This document shows, piece by piece, positions 1-7,592 of a stretch of 9,595 bases of DNA. The position numbers and the translations under genes were made by a program. The notes under the pieces were generated by a model. The model was not told where the DNA came from and did not search any database. It was given only the letters and a program-made list of their open reading frames with translations. Origin of the DNA: an uncultured Dyadobacter sp. (GTDB taxonomy: Bacteria > Bacteroidota > Bacteroidia > Cytophagales > Spirosomataceae); the NCBI GenBank assembly GCA_946481035.1, contig CAMLNK010000079.1, positions 1-9,595 on the forward strand, in the 5' to 3' direction. The stretch's first letter is position 1; each line of letters opens with the position of its first letter.

Positions 1-2
1 TA

Positions 3-122
3 ATGGCGAGTGTTACGTTACTGATATGGATACTGTGCTTAGTGGTTATAAGCGTTGACTGGGAGCTGGTTAGTTACGGAAAAAGCTTTCTTAAACGGTG
101 TGGTAGCAATGGATTGGTATAA
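3..122 (+). CDS. Possible end of an upstream membrane-protein frame (partial or 39-aa ORF)
   Basis: This frame is open from the window edge to a TAA at 120-122. It encodes a hydrophobic stretch (VTLLIWILCLVVISV) followed by a short basic tail. It contains an ATG at position 3, so it could be a complete 39-residue single-helix peptide or the C-terminus of a gene that begins outside the window. Its end overlaps the ATG of the next small gene by 14 bases. The competing frame 2-58 is also open from the edge and would give a hydrophilic tail ending GYKR, so which of the two is the real end of an upstream gene cannot be decided here. I recognise no family. Confidence 0.22.
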   Translation: MASVTLLIWILCLVVISVDWELVSYGKSFLKRCGSNGLV

Positions 123-297
123 TTTCTTGATGGGGTTTCTACTGATTATCGGAGGTTTTTTAATGATAGCCGACAGGGTGACACGAAAGGATTTTCAAAT
201 GACGTTTGGAAATGGTCAATGGATATCGGCAGGGGTAATCCTGGTTGTTTTGGGGTGCGCGATGGTGATCAAATGCATTGGACAGTATGGACAGTAG
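109..297 (+). CDS. Small two-helix membrane protein A (62 aa, unknown function)
   Basis: I do not recognise this gene. From the ATG at 109 it encodes 62 residues with two hydrophobic segments, about residues 6-21 (FLMGFLLIIGGFLMIA) and 39-54 (ISAGVILVVLGCAMVI). A polar loop with basic residues (DRVTRKD) joins them, and there is a short C-terminal tail. That is the pattern of a hairpin inner-membrane protein. The frame stays open upstream to a TTG at 55, but the ATG is preferred because it gives the same MDxY start and nearly the same length as the next gene. The next gene begins 29 bases after the stop and looks like a diverged copy. No Shine-Dalgarno sequence is visible. Function, partner and membrane orientation cannot be inferred from the sequence alone. 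Confidence 0.5.
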   Translation: MDWYNFLMGFLLIIGGFLMIADRVTRKDFQMTFGNGQWISAGVILVVLGCAMVIKCIGQYGQ

Positions 298-326
298 AGC
301 AAAAGAGCAGTCGCGAAATCAACAGA

Positions 327-512
327 ATGGACCATTATCTTAAAATTATCGGAGGAGTTATTTTGGTGACGATGGGTGTCTGCTGGTTGTTAAAGAAAAT
401 TCAGGATGCCGATTACAAAGACACTCCAATTAGTACTCCCAAACTTATTTTTTCAGCTATTCTTAGCATAGTGCTTGGCCTGATGCTTATTTGGGAGACA
501 TTCTCAGATTAG
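327..512 (+). CDS. Small two-helix membrane protein B (61 aa, likely paralogue of A)
   Basis: I do not recognise this gene. The ATG at 327 gives 61 residues starting MDHY, with two hydrophobic segments at about residues 7-22 (IIGGVILVTMGVCWLL) and 40-56 (LIFSAILSIVLGLMLIW), and a charged central loop (KKIQDADYKD). Compared with the preceding protein it shares the MDxY start, Gly9, overall length, helix spacing and an S-A...VLG pattern in the second helix, so the two are probably tandem duplicates. The frame is open back to 219, but that would overlap the previous gene heavily, so the ATG at 327 is chosen. rpiA follows 43 bases later with no terminator between, so the three genes may share a transcript. 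That is inference only, since no clear promoter was found. Confidence 0.55.
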   Translation: MDHYLKIIGGVILVTMGVCWLLKKIQDADYKDTPISTPKLIFSAILSIVLGLMLIWETFSD

Positions 513-555
513 CTAGCCGGGAAGAAAGTTGACTCTCAGAATTTACAATTACAAA

Positions 556-1230
556 ATGAAAGACCTCAAAAACGAAAAAACACTAGCCGCCAAAGAGGCG
601 GTCAAATACCTTTCCAGCGGCCAGATCGTAGGCTTGGGTTCGGGGAGCTCGGCTTACATTGCCATTGCTGAAATCGGCGAACTCGTGAAAAATGGGTTGG
701 ATATCAAAGGCGTCCCGACTTCCGAAAAGACCCGCGAACTGGCCGAGTCGCTGAATATCCCATTGCTCAAAATCGAGGACGTGGATTCGATCGACATTAC
801 GATCGACGGGGCGGACGAGTTTACGGAAGACTTGCAGTTGATTAAGGGCGGCGGCAGTTTTCTGTTAAAGGAGAAGGTCGTGGCTTCGCTTTCGAAAAAG
901 GAAATCATTATTACGGATTCTACCAAAAAAGTGGAATTCCTGGGCAAGTTTACAGTGCCTATCGAGGTGATTCCTTACGCGCAGAACTATGTTTTAGCCC
1001 AGATTAAGAAGCTGAACGGCACCGGTAAAATCCGGCTCGTGGATGGAAAGCCTTTGATTACCGAGCAGGGTAATGTGCTGATCGACGGGGATTTCGGGTT
1101 AATTCAAGATCCGGCACTGCTGGCCGACCAACTGATCCGGATTGTTGGAGTGGTGGAGCACGGGCTGTTCATTGATATTGCTACGACGGTGATTATGGGG
1201 GTGGATGGGCAAGTTGAAACACATCGTTGA
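556..1230 (+). CDS. rpiA: Ribose-5-phosphate isomerase A
   Basis: This cytosolic enzyme interconverts ribose 5-phosphate and ribulose 5-phosphate in the non-oxidative pentose phosphate pathway, supplying ribose for nucleotides and connecting to transketolase. The protein has 224 residues from the ATG at 556, close to the 219 of E. coli RpiA. Visible family motifs are the phosphate-binding loop GLGSGSSAY (26-34), the PTSEKT segment (54-59), DITIDGADEF (80-89) and LIKGGGSFLLKEK (95-107). Asp84, Asp87, Lys97 and Glu106 sit where E. coli RpiA has catalytic Asp81, Asp84, Lys94 and Glu103, a constant offset of three, so the enzyme should be active. The frame extends to a TTG at 529, but the ATG gives a normal N-terminus (MKDLKNEKTLAAKEAVKYL). 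The loop has Ser where the usual GxGTGST has Thr, a conservative change. The gene converges on the efflux operon. Confidence 0.95.
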   Translation: MKDLKNEKTLAAKEAVKYLSSGQIVGLGSGSSAYIAIAEIGELVKNGLDIKGVPTSEKTRELAESLNIPLLKIEDVDSIDITIDGADEFTEDLQLIKGGGSFLLKEKVVASLSKKEIIITDSTKKVEFLGKFTVPIEVIPYAQNYVLAQIKKLNGTGKIRLVDGKPLITEQGNVLIDGDFGLIQDPALLADQLIRIVGVVEHGLFIDIATTVIMGVDGQVETHR

Positions 1231-1547
1231 TCCGCTCGATCTGAAATTCAAGGTTTGTGACTTGAATAAAGTGTTTGTCTCGCAACCGCAGGCAAAGGCC
1301 CACAAATTATCTTTTCAAAAACTATAATTATTACCTGCCCGACAAGGCAACACAGGTGCGGAATACTGTGTCCATAGAAGTGGCCATGAAAACCCTGCCC
1401 ATTACTCACAGTGAATATCGACAGAGAATAATTAATACGGGTGCTTATAATTACAAAAGCCGTCGGATCGTGTCTGACGGCTTTTTGTTCTTACTACACT
1501 TAACAAAGACGCTACTTATAGTGCATGCATTGGTCTGATTGGATATT
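1231..1547. other. Intergenic region between convergent rpiA and efflux operon
   Basis: About 317 bases lie between two convergent stop codons. An open frame crosses it on the + strand (1275-1538), but it runs straight through the terminator hairpin at 1455-1485 and has no recognisable protein character, so no gene is called. Apart from that hairpin I see only a weak TGCC/GGCA stem near 1337-1350. There is no tRNA, no repeat array and no promoter that meets the Bacteroidota consensus. Confidence 0.6.
1455..1486. terminator. Probably bidirectional intrinsic terminator
   Basis: The arms AAAAGCCGTC (1455-1464) and GACGGCTTTT (1476-1485) are perfectly complementary. The pairing continues inward through one G-T wobble plus G-C and A-T, giving about 13 pairs around a five-base loop, with five T at 1482-1486. 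The A tract on one side and T tract on the other make it work as a terminator on both strands. It lies 62 bases past the stop of the outer-membrane channel gene on the - strand and 224 bases past rpiA on the + strand. The nearer efflux operon is its most likely client, and it also insulates the convergent transcripts. Confidence 0.8.
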
Positions 1548-2969
1548 TTATTTCCAGCCGCCGCCAAGACTGCGGTAGAGGTCCACGCGCGCTACGAGCG
1601 ACTGGCTGCGGATGAATGCGAGGTTTAATTCCGCCTGCAATGCATTGCCTTGCGCGGTGATCACTTCCAGATAATTGGCCATATCGCTCTGGTAGAGGAG
1701 CTGCGCGTTGGAAATAGCCTGTGTCAGGATATTCACCTGGTTGCTTGCGATGGCTTCCTGCTCTTTCAGTTTTTGAGTTTGAACCAATGAGTTCGAAACT
1801 TCACCCACTGCATTCAAAACCGACTGACGGAATTCGAGTACCGATTGCTCGCGCTCGATTTTGGCTACTTCCAGATTGGTTTTCAACTGGCGTCTGGCAA
1901 AAATCGGCCGCGCGATGGTTCCGGCCGCGATACCGAACAGCGAACCCGGAATGTTAAACCAATTGCTCGATTTGAACGATTCGATACCCCCGCTCGCGGA
2001 GATAATGAGCGACGGGTACATGCTCGCCTGCGCAACGCCCAGGTTCGCATTCGCTACGAGTACCGACATTTCTGCCGCGCGCACATCCGGGCGGCGGCTT
2101 ACCAATGCCGCCGGAACGCCGGTAGCAAGGCTGTCGTTTGCTTTGAAATCGGCCAGTTTCACTTTGCGGTCGATTGCATTCGGCATCTGGCCGGTCAGGA
2201 CCTGCAATGCATTTTCCTGGATGGCAATGTCCTGTTCGAGCTGCGGGATGAGCAATGCGATGGCCTCGCGCTGCGCTTCCGATTGCTGTACCGAGAGCGA
2301 TGTTACTTCGCCGGCGTCTTTCAGCAGATTGGTCAGTTTCAATGTGTTATTGCTCAGTTCGAGGTTGTGCTTAGCCACTTCGAGCTGTTTGTCCAGCATT
2401 AATAAATTGAAAAAGCCTCTTGCAATATCAGCTACGAGACGCGTTTGAATGGCTTTGGTAGCTTCATAAGTTTGCAGGTACTGACCCATCGTTGCTTGCT
2501 GCTGGCGGCGGATTTTGCCCCAGATATCGGCTTCCCACGACAGATCGACCGCCGTAATGTAGTTTTCGATGTGTTTGGCACCGAGGAAACTGCTCGCGCT
2601 GATACCGTTCAAGCTATTGCTTGAAGGCCGGTTGTACGTGCCCGCAATGCGCAGGTCAAGGCGCGGAAGTTGCAGCATTTTGGCCTGTTTCACTTGCTGT
2701 TGCGCGATGTCGATGCGTTTCAGCGCGATTTGCAGGTCATAGTTATAGCTGATACCGCGCTCGATGAGCCGTTGCAGCGTTGTGTCGGGGAAGAATTCCT
2801 TCCAGCCCATGTCCGCAATGGTGGCGGTGTCGCCGAACGGCACACTGCGGTATCCGGTGGGCAGTGCCAGTTCCGGGCGCTGGTAGTCTTTGCTCACCTT
2901 GCAAGAGGCGAGCAAAGTTACCAGCAGGATCAGAACGGGTATTTGCGTTAATCTGAATGTATTTTTCAT
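1548..2969 (-). CDS. RND efflux outer-membrane channel lipoprotein (NodT/OprM/TolC type)
   Basis: This is the outer-membrane exit duct of the tripartite pump, expected to form a trimeric barrel with a long periplasmic alpha-tunnel that docks onto the adaptor. From the ATG at 2969 the protein has 473 residues. It starts with a lipoprotein signal (MKNTFRL, a hydrophobic core, then LLASC), so Cys23 should be lipidated. Two outer-membrane efflux repeats follow, roughly 58-255 and 285-465. Hallmarks are SWEADIWGKIRR (144-155), VSRRPDVRAAE (290-300), a Gly/Ala-rich region ending ARPIFARRQLKTNL (353-366) and LYRSLGGGWK at the C-terminus. The frame continues to an ATG at 2996, but that would put nine residues before a perfect signal peptide, so 2969 is chosen. 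The gene begins 54 bases after the pump stop without a terminator and is the last gene of the operon. Confidence 0.95.
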   Translation of the reverse strand: MKNTFRLTQIPVLILLVTLLASCKVSKDYQRPELALPTGYRSVPFGDTATIADMGWKEFFPDTTLQRLIERGISYNYDLQIALKRIDIAQQQVKQAKMLQLPRLDLRIAGTYNRPSSNSLNGISASSFLGAKHIENYITAVDLSWEADIWGKIRRQQQATMGQYLQTYEATKAIQTRLVADIARGFFNLLMLDKQLEVAKHNLELSNNTLKLTNLLKDAGEVTSLSVQQSEAQREAIALLIPQLEQDIAIQENALQVLTGQMPNAIDRKVKLADFKANDSLATGVPAALVSRRPDVRAAEMSVLVANANLGVAQASMYPSLIISASGGIESFKSSNWFNIPGSLFGIAAGTIARPIFARRQLKTNLEVAKIEREQSVLEFRQSVLNAVGEVSNSLVQTQKLKEQEAIASNQVNILTQAISNAQLLYQSDMANYLEVITAQGNALQAELNLAFIRSQSLVARVDLYRSLGGGWK

Positions 2970-3023
2970 GATGTTAATCTTAAATAAAATAGTCATCGCA
3001 TTTCGGTGCCGAAGCAGGCGCCA

Positions 3024-6000
3024 CTATTGGGCTTCTGCCTCAACGAGTTCCGGCTGAACGGGTTTTTTGACGACTTTTTCCTGCAAATACTGGAAGATCA
3101 CGTACAGCACCGGGATCACAAACACCCCGAAGATTACCCCCGTGAGCATTCCGCCGACAGCACCCGTACCGATCGAACGGTTACCAAGGGCTGAGCCACC
3201 GGTAGCGCGCATCAGCGGCAGCAGGCCGACGATGAATGCGAACGAGGTCATCAGGATCGGGCGCAGACGCAGGCGTGAAGCTTCCAGTGCCGATTCGACG
3301 ATGCTCATACCCGCCTCGCGACGCTGAACGGCGTACTCGATGATCAGGATCGCGTTCTTCGCGAGTAGCCCCACGAGCATGATCAGACCGACCTGCACGT
3401 AGATATTGTTTTCAATGCCCATCCAGTTGATGAACAGCATCGACCCGAAGACACCAAGCGGGATCGTCAGGATCACGGCCAGCGGCAGGATGTAGCTTTC
3501 ATATTGCGCGGCGAGCAGGAAGTATACAAACACAAGGCTGAGTACGAAGATCAAAATGATCTGCGAGCCCGAGTTGATCTCCTCACGCGTCATGCCGGTC
3601 CATTCCGTTTTGTAGTTGTTCGGCAGCACCTTCTCGGCAGTTTCCTGCACGGCGCGGATAGCGTCACCGGTACTGTAACCCGGTTTCGGCGTTCCGTTGA
3701 TCATTACTGCATTGTACAGGTTATTGCGGGTAACCGTCTCTGGTCCGAACACCCGTTTCAAAGTCACCAACTGGTTGGCCGGTACCATTTCACCCTCGGT
3801 GTTTTTGACATAAATACCATCGAGCGAAGCCGGGTTCTGGCGGTACAACGGATCGGCCTGCGCCATGACGCGGTAATATTTACCAAACCGGTTGAAATCC
3901 GACACAAAGCTCGAACCGTAATAGATTTGCAGCGTTTGCAGCAACTCGTTCACCGGCACATTCAGCTGTTTCGCTTTGGCATTATCCACTTCCAGCTGGT
4001 ATTGCGGGTTACCGGTCGCGAAGGTGGTGAAGGCATAGGCAATCTCCGGACGCTGCATGAGCGCGCCGATGAATGCATTGGTAGTATTGCTGAGTTTTTC
4101 CAATGAACCGTTTCCGCGATCCTGCAACATAAACTCGAAACCACTGACGTTACCGAAACCATCTACGGTAGGGAAGGTGAAGAAGAACGCATTCGCATCG
4201 TTCACCGAGCGCACCTGCTGCGACATCATACCCACGATCTGGTTGAAATCCTGCACTTCGCCGCGCTCTTCCTTCGGTTTCATGCGGATGAAGCCCACAC
4301 CGTAAGGCGATGCGTTGGAGTTCGAAATGATGTTCATACCTTCCACAATGTAGCGGTGATCGGCGATAGGCGATTTTTTTACAATGCTATCCACCTGCGC
4401 CATAGCCTTCGAGGTACGGTCGAGCGAGCTGCCCGGAGGCGTGTTGAGCGCGTACAGGAGGAAGCCCTGGTCTTCGGTAGGGATGAAGCCGGTTGGCGTG
4501 GTTTTGGTCAGCCAAAAAGTTGTTCCCGAAATCACTATCAAGCCGATGATGGTTACCCATTTCTGGCGGATCAGGAATTGAAGGCTTTTTACATAACGAC
4601 CGGTCATCGACTCAAAGCCTGCATTGAATGCGGCGAAGAAGCGCGCACCAAAACCTTTCCGTTTGCCACCGTGGCCTTCTTCCGCATGCGGGTTTTTCAG
4701 AAAGAGCGCGGTAAGCGCGGGGCTGAGCGTCAACGCATTCAATGCGGAAATCAAAATGGCTATGGCTAATGTAAATGCAAACTGCCGGTAGAATACCCCC
4801 GCCGGGCCCTGCATGAATCCGACCGGTACGAATACCGCGGCCATCACAAGCGTGATCGAAATGATCGCACCGGAAATCTCGTTCATGGACTCAATAGTCG
4901 CCGGCTTGGCGGCCAGGTTCGTTCGTTCCATTTTCGAGTGCACCGCCTCGACGACCACAATGGCGTCATCCACGACAATACCGATGGCTAGTACCAATGC
5001 GAAGAGCGTCAGGAAGTTGATCGTGAAGCCGAAAAGCTGCATGAAGAAGAAGGTACCGATAATCGCCACCGGAACCGCAATGGCCGGGATCAATGTCGAA
5101 CGGAAATCCTGCAAGAAGATGAACACGACGATAAACACGAGGATGAATGCCTCCAAAAGTGTTGAGCGCACCTGGTTGATCGACTCGTCGAGGAAGTCTT
5201 TCGAGTTGTACATAATGGTCGTTTTCAGACCTTTTGGCAACGTTTTGGAAAAATCCCCTACCAGTTTTTCAGCCTGGATCAGGATGTCGTTCGCATTGGT
5301 ACCGGCAGTTTGGAACACCGCCACCCCGGACGATGCATTGCCATCCAGTTTACCGTTGGAAGAATAAGTGTAGGAACCGAACTCAACCCGCGCCACATCT
5401 TTGAGACGGATCACCGAGCCATCACTGTTGGCTTTGATGATAATGTCTTCATATTCTTTGTTTTGCGTGAGTTTTCCTTTGTATTTCAAAACATATTCAA
5501 ATACCTCTTTGGATGCTTCGCCCAAACGGCCCGGAGCCGCTTCAAGGCTTTGTTCACGAATGGCGCCGGTTACTTCCTGGGGCGAAAGGCCCAGGGCAGC
5601 AAGGCGGTCCGGTTTGAGCCAGATACGCATCGAATAATCGCGTGTACCGAACGGCTGCGCCTGACCGACCCCCGGTATACGTTGCAACTGAGGTACCAGG
5701 TTGATCTTAATATAGTTCAAAAGGAACGTCTCGTCGTAAGTGCTGTCCTCGCTTGAAAGCGCTACGAACATGATGATCGAGTTCTGTTGCTTCTGCGTAG
5801 AGATACCGGCCTGAACAACTTCCTGCGGAATCTGGCTTACCGCTTTGGAAACGCGGTTTTGTACGTTCACGGCGGCGATATCAGGGTCGGTACCCTGTTT
5901 GAAGTACACGTTCAGGGCCATGGTACCGTCGTTATTGGACGACGACGTCATGTAAGTCATGTTCTCAACCCCGTTAACGGCTTCTTCAATGGGCGTTGCC

Positions 6001-6182
6001 ACTGCGCGGGCAACTACTTCGGCGTTCGCTCCGGGATATACGGCGGTTACCTGAACCGTCGGCGGCGCGATGTCGGGGAATTTCGTGATCGGCAGCGTAG
6101 TGAGCGATATGATCCCCAGGAGCAATATCAGGATGGATATTACCGTCGAAAGGACGGGCCTTTCTATAAATTTCTGAAACAT
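3024..6182 (-). CDS. RND multidrug efflux pump, inner-membrane HAE1/AcrB family
   Basis: This is the proton-driven inner-membrane transporter of the tripartite system. It is expected to act as a trimer that takes hydrophobic or amphiphilic substrates from the periplasm or outer leaflet and passes them to the outer-membrane channel. Its 1052 residues match AcrB (1049). The N-terminus MFQKFIERPVLSTVIS is typical. TM1 lies near 12-30, TM2-6 within about 342-495, TM7 near 542-560 and TM8-12 within about 872-1032, with two large periplasmic loops between. The proton relay is intact: GIVVDDAIVVVE places Asp405/Asp406 at AcrB Asp407/Asp408, GLLAKNAILIIE gives Lys942 for Lys940, and LRLRPILMTS supplies the Arg972 and Thr979 equivalents. 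The start is a single ATG after an A/T-rich leader, 137 bases beyond the adaptor stop. That gap is unusually long and structured for this type of operon. Substrate cannot be predicted from sequence. Confidence 0.97.
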   Translation of the reverse strand: MFQKFIERPVLSTVISILILLLGIISLTTLPITKFPDIAPPTVQVTAVYPGANAEVVARAVATPIEEAVNGVENMTYMTSSSNNDGTMALNVYFKQGTDPDIAAVNVQNRVSKAVSQIPQEVVQAGISTQKQQNSIIMFVALSSEDSTYDETFLLNYIKINLVPQLQRIPGVGQAQPFGTRDYSMRIWLKPDRLAALGLSPQEVTGAIREQSLEAAPGRLGEASKEVFEYVLKYKGKLTQNKEYEDIIIKANSDGSVIRLKDVARVEFGSYTYSSNGKLDGNASSGVAVFQTAGTNANDILIQAEKLVGDFSKTLPKGLKTTIMYNSKDFLDESINQVRSTLLEAFILVFIVVFIFLQDFRSTLIPAIAVPVAIIGTFFFMQLFGFTINFLTLFALVLAIGIVVDDAIVVVEAVHSKMERTNLAAKPATIESMNEISGAIISITLVMAAVFVPVGFMQGPAGVFYRQFAFTLAIAILISALNALTLSPALTALFLKNPHAEEGHGGKRKGFGARFFAAFNAGFESMTGRYVKSLQFLIRQKWVTIIGLIVISGTTFWLTKTTPTGFIPTEDQGFLLYALNTPPGSSLDRTSKAMAQVDSIVKKSPIADHRYIVEGMNIISNSNASPYGVGFIRMKPKEERGEVQDFNQIVGMMSQQVRSVNDANAFFFTFPTVDGFGNVSGFEFMLQDRGNGSLEKLSNTTNAFIGALMQRPEIAYAFTTFATGNPQYQLEVDNAKAKQLNVPVNELLQTLQIYYGSSFVSDFNRFGKYYRVMAQADPLYRQNPASLDGIYVKNTEGEMVPANQLVTLKRVFGPETVTRNNLYNAVMINGTPKPGYSTGDAIRAVQETAEKVLPNNYKTEWTGMTREEINSGSQIILIFVLSLVFVYFLLAAQYESYILPLAVILTIPLGVFGSMLFINWMGIENNIYVQVGLIMLVGLLAKNAILIIEYAVQRREAGMSIVESALEASRLRLRPILMTSFAFIVGLLPLMRATGGSALGNRSIGTGAVGGMLTGVIFGVFVIPVLYVIFQYLQEKVVKKPVQPELVEAEAQ

Positions 6183-6197
6183 ATTATTGGAATTTGT

Positions 6198-6211
6198 CCC
6201 CGTTCACGGGG
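6198..6211 (-). promoter_or_regulatory. Short GC hairpin in the pump leader
   Basis: In the mRNA, CCCCG and CGGGG pair around a UGAA loop. The stem ends 15 bases before the pump start codon, and the sequence between is A/U-rich (ACAAAUUCCAAUAAU), as is common at Bacteroidota start sites. The helix could affect ribosome access or mRNA stability. It lacks a following U run, so it is not an intrinsic terminator. The stem is short, and chance cannot be excluded. Confidence 0.35.
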
Positions 6212-6239
6212 CTCATGATCGAGTGTTTTGGCAAAGCGG

Positions 6240-6275
6240 GAGCGGTCCACCGCATTCGGTAATGCGATGGTGCTC
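6240..6275 (-). promoter_or_regulatory. Intercistronic RNA hairpin between adaptor and pump
   Basis: In the transcribed orientation CCAUCGCAUU pairs with AAUGCGGUGG around an ACCG loop, giving 10 uninterrupted pairs with one U-G wobble. An outer GAGC/GCUC helix adds four pairs after a small internal loop. On the + strand the wobble becomes a C/A mismatch, so the fold is better in the mRNA than in the opposite RNA. Only three U follow nearby, so a classical terminator is unlikely. A processing or stability element, or a partial attenuator that sets adaptor-to-pump ratio, would fit. That role is inference. Confidence 0.45.
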
Positions 6276-6319
6276 TGCTAATTGGTGTGGAATTCGTAAA
6301 CCTTTTACACCCTGGCTGG

Positions 6320-7501
6320 TCAGATCGGGTTGGCGTGCAGCAGACTGTCCATCGACATTTTCTGCGGAGCAATGGCCATTCCGTCGCGTAACCTGTCAAG
6401 TCCTGCGTATACGATCTTTTCCCCTGGTTTCAATCCTTTGGAAATCAGGTAGTAACGTCCGCTGCGGTCGGCGATCGTCACAGGGCGGCCTTCCACCTTG
6501 TTGCTGTCGAGCACGGTGTAGACAAACACCTTGTCCTGCAACTCAAATGTGGCTTCCTGCGGGATCAGCACCGATTTCGCAAGCTGGCGGGGAATGCGGA
6601 TCCTGCCCGTGTTACCCGAGCGCAGCAGTCCGTTGCCGTTCGGGAACGTCGCGCGGAAGTTGATCGCGCCCATGGTTTTATCGAATTGTCCTTCAACGAC
6701 TTGTACCTTTCCTTTTTGTGGGAAAATGCTGTTGTCGGCCAGTACGAGTTCCACCGGCGGGATGTTCTTGATCTTCTGCTCAATGGTATTGCCTTCAAAT
6801 TCCTGCTTGAAATCGAGGAAGTCGAGCTCGCTCATCGAGAAGTAGACATGAATATCTTTCGTTTCCGAGAGAACGGTCAGTGCTTCCACGGTGTTCTTGC
6901 CTACGAGGCTACCGGTTTTGAAAGGGATAATCCCGATATAACCATCAGCCGGCGCGGTTACCGAAGTATAACCCACGTTGATCTTCGCTGCGTCCACGGC
7001 TGCCTGTGCTTGGGCTACATTAGCCTTGGCTGCGTCGTAAGCTGCTTTCGCGGTTTTAAGCTGAACGTCGGATACCACTTTGTTCGCTACCAGCGGCGTT
7101 AGCTTCTCGACGTTGATCGATGCGCTTTCCAATGCGGCCTTAGCCGATTGGAGGCTGGCTTTGGCGGTGTTGAGCTGCTCGGTGTATGGGCGGGCGTCGA
7201 TATGGAAAAGGACCTGCCCCTTGCGTACGTATGCGCCCTCGTCCACGGAGATGCGGTCGAGGTAACCATCCACCTGCGGACGGATCTCGATATCGCGGCT
7301 ACCCTGAATGGATGCGGTGAATTCACGGTGCGAGGTTACTTCATGATCGCTAACGGTGATAACTGGCAGCGCCTGAGCAGGCGGCGCCGATGCGGGTGCG
7401 TTGGCGGTGGATGGGCCACAGCTATATATGGCTGCGGAACCCGCGGCTAGTAGCAAGAATGCAGCTAGCCCTTTTGCTGTTTTGAGTTGAACGGTTTTCA
7501 T
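6320..7501 (-). CDS. RND efflux periplasmic adaptor (membrane fusion protein, AcrA/MexA type)
   Basis: This is the periplasmic lipoprotein that bridges the inner-membrane pump and the outer-membrane channel. It has 393 residues from the ATG at 7501. The signal peptide ends in an AIYSC lipobox, so Cys28 is the likely lipidated residue, followed by a flexible Ala/Pro/Ser linker. The first half of the lipoyl domain (about 66-104, with RPQVDGYLDRISVDEG) leads into an Ala/Lys-rich alpha-hairpin (105-173), then the second lipoyl half (177-200, TAPADGYIG), a beta-barrel (about 205-305) and a membrane-proximal domain. At the hairpin tip Lys133, Leu137 and Ser144 match the spacing of the RxxxLxxxxxxS motif that AcrA-like adaptors use against the TolC tip, with Lys for Arg. 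It is the first structural gene of the operon, with its own promoter and operator between it and tetR. Confidence 0.95.
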   Translation of the reverse strand: MKTVQLKTAKGLAAFLLLAAGSAAIYSCGPSTANAPASAPPAQALPVITVSDHEVTSHREFTASIQGSRDIEIRPQVDGYLDRISVDEGAYVRKGQVLFHIDARPYTEQLNTAKASLQSAKAALESASINVEKLTPLVANKVVSDVQLKTAKAAYDAAKANVAQAQAAVDAAKINVGYTSVTAPADGYIGIIPFKTGSLVGKNTVEALTVLSETKDIHVYFSMSELDFLDFKQEFEGNTIEQKIKNIPPVELVLADNSIFPQKGKVQVVEGQFDKTMGAINFRATFPNGNGLLRSGNTGRIRIPRQLAKSVLIPQEATFELQDKVFVYTVLDSNKVEGRPVTIADRSGRYYLISKGLKPGEKIVYAGLDRLRDGMAIAPQKMSMDSLLHANPI

Positions 7502-7549
7502 GGATGTGGACTTTTTTGCGGTGATAATCAGTTGTTTGTGAATAGGTAG

Positions 7550-7582
7550 TGAAGTTATTATTACTAACGGTGTTAACCAAAA
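7550..7582 (-). promoter_or_regulatory. Likely promoter of the efflux operon
   Basis: On the - strand a TTTTGG box (7582-7577) holds a TTG that is separated by 20 bases from TAACTTCA (7557-7550). This resembles the Bacteroidota arrangement of a TTG-containing -33 element and a TAnnTTTG -7 element. The -7 box matches only the TAnnTT part. It lies about 50 bases before the adaptor ATG, and a TetR-type palindrome occupies the spacer, where bound repressor would block RNA polymerase. Confidence 0.5.
7564..7576. promoter_or_regulatory. TetR-type operator in the efflux promoter
   Basis: The sequence CTAACGGTGTTAA is a palindrome with four perfect pairs per arm (TAAC/GTTA) plus one mismatched outer pair. 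It differs at only two positions from the palindrome in front of tetR. It falls between the -33 and -7 boxes of the adaptor promoter. Binding by the TetR protein is inferred from this duplication and the gene arrangement. Confidence 0.62.
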
Positions 7583-7592
7583 TGAAAAAAAA

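Noticed and set aside
1275..1538. 87-codon + strand frame between rpiA and the efflux operon
   Set aside because: It starts at a TTG, crosses the strong terminator hairpin at 1455-1485 and has no domain-like pattern. It is best seen as a chance frame in a spacer.
1845..2448. Two long + strand frames (185 and 195 codons) opposite the outer-membrane channel gene
   Set aside because: The - strand frame has all hallmarks of a NodT-type channel. The opposite frames are low-complexity, Arg/Ser/Cys-rich shadows.
3504..5756. Several + strand frames of 137-200 codons opposite the RND pump gene
   Set aside because: They overlap a fully conserved AcrB-type gene and show no membrane or domain signal of their own. 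They arise from its codon composition.
6184..6399. 71-codon - strand frame overlapping the end of the adaptor gene
   Set aside because: Most of it is out of frame within the adaptor C-terminus and has no recognisable character. Only its last part in the gap is kept as a low-interest leader idea.
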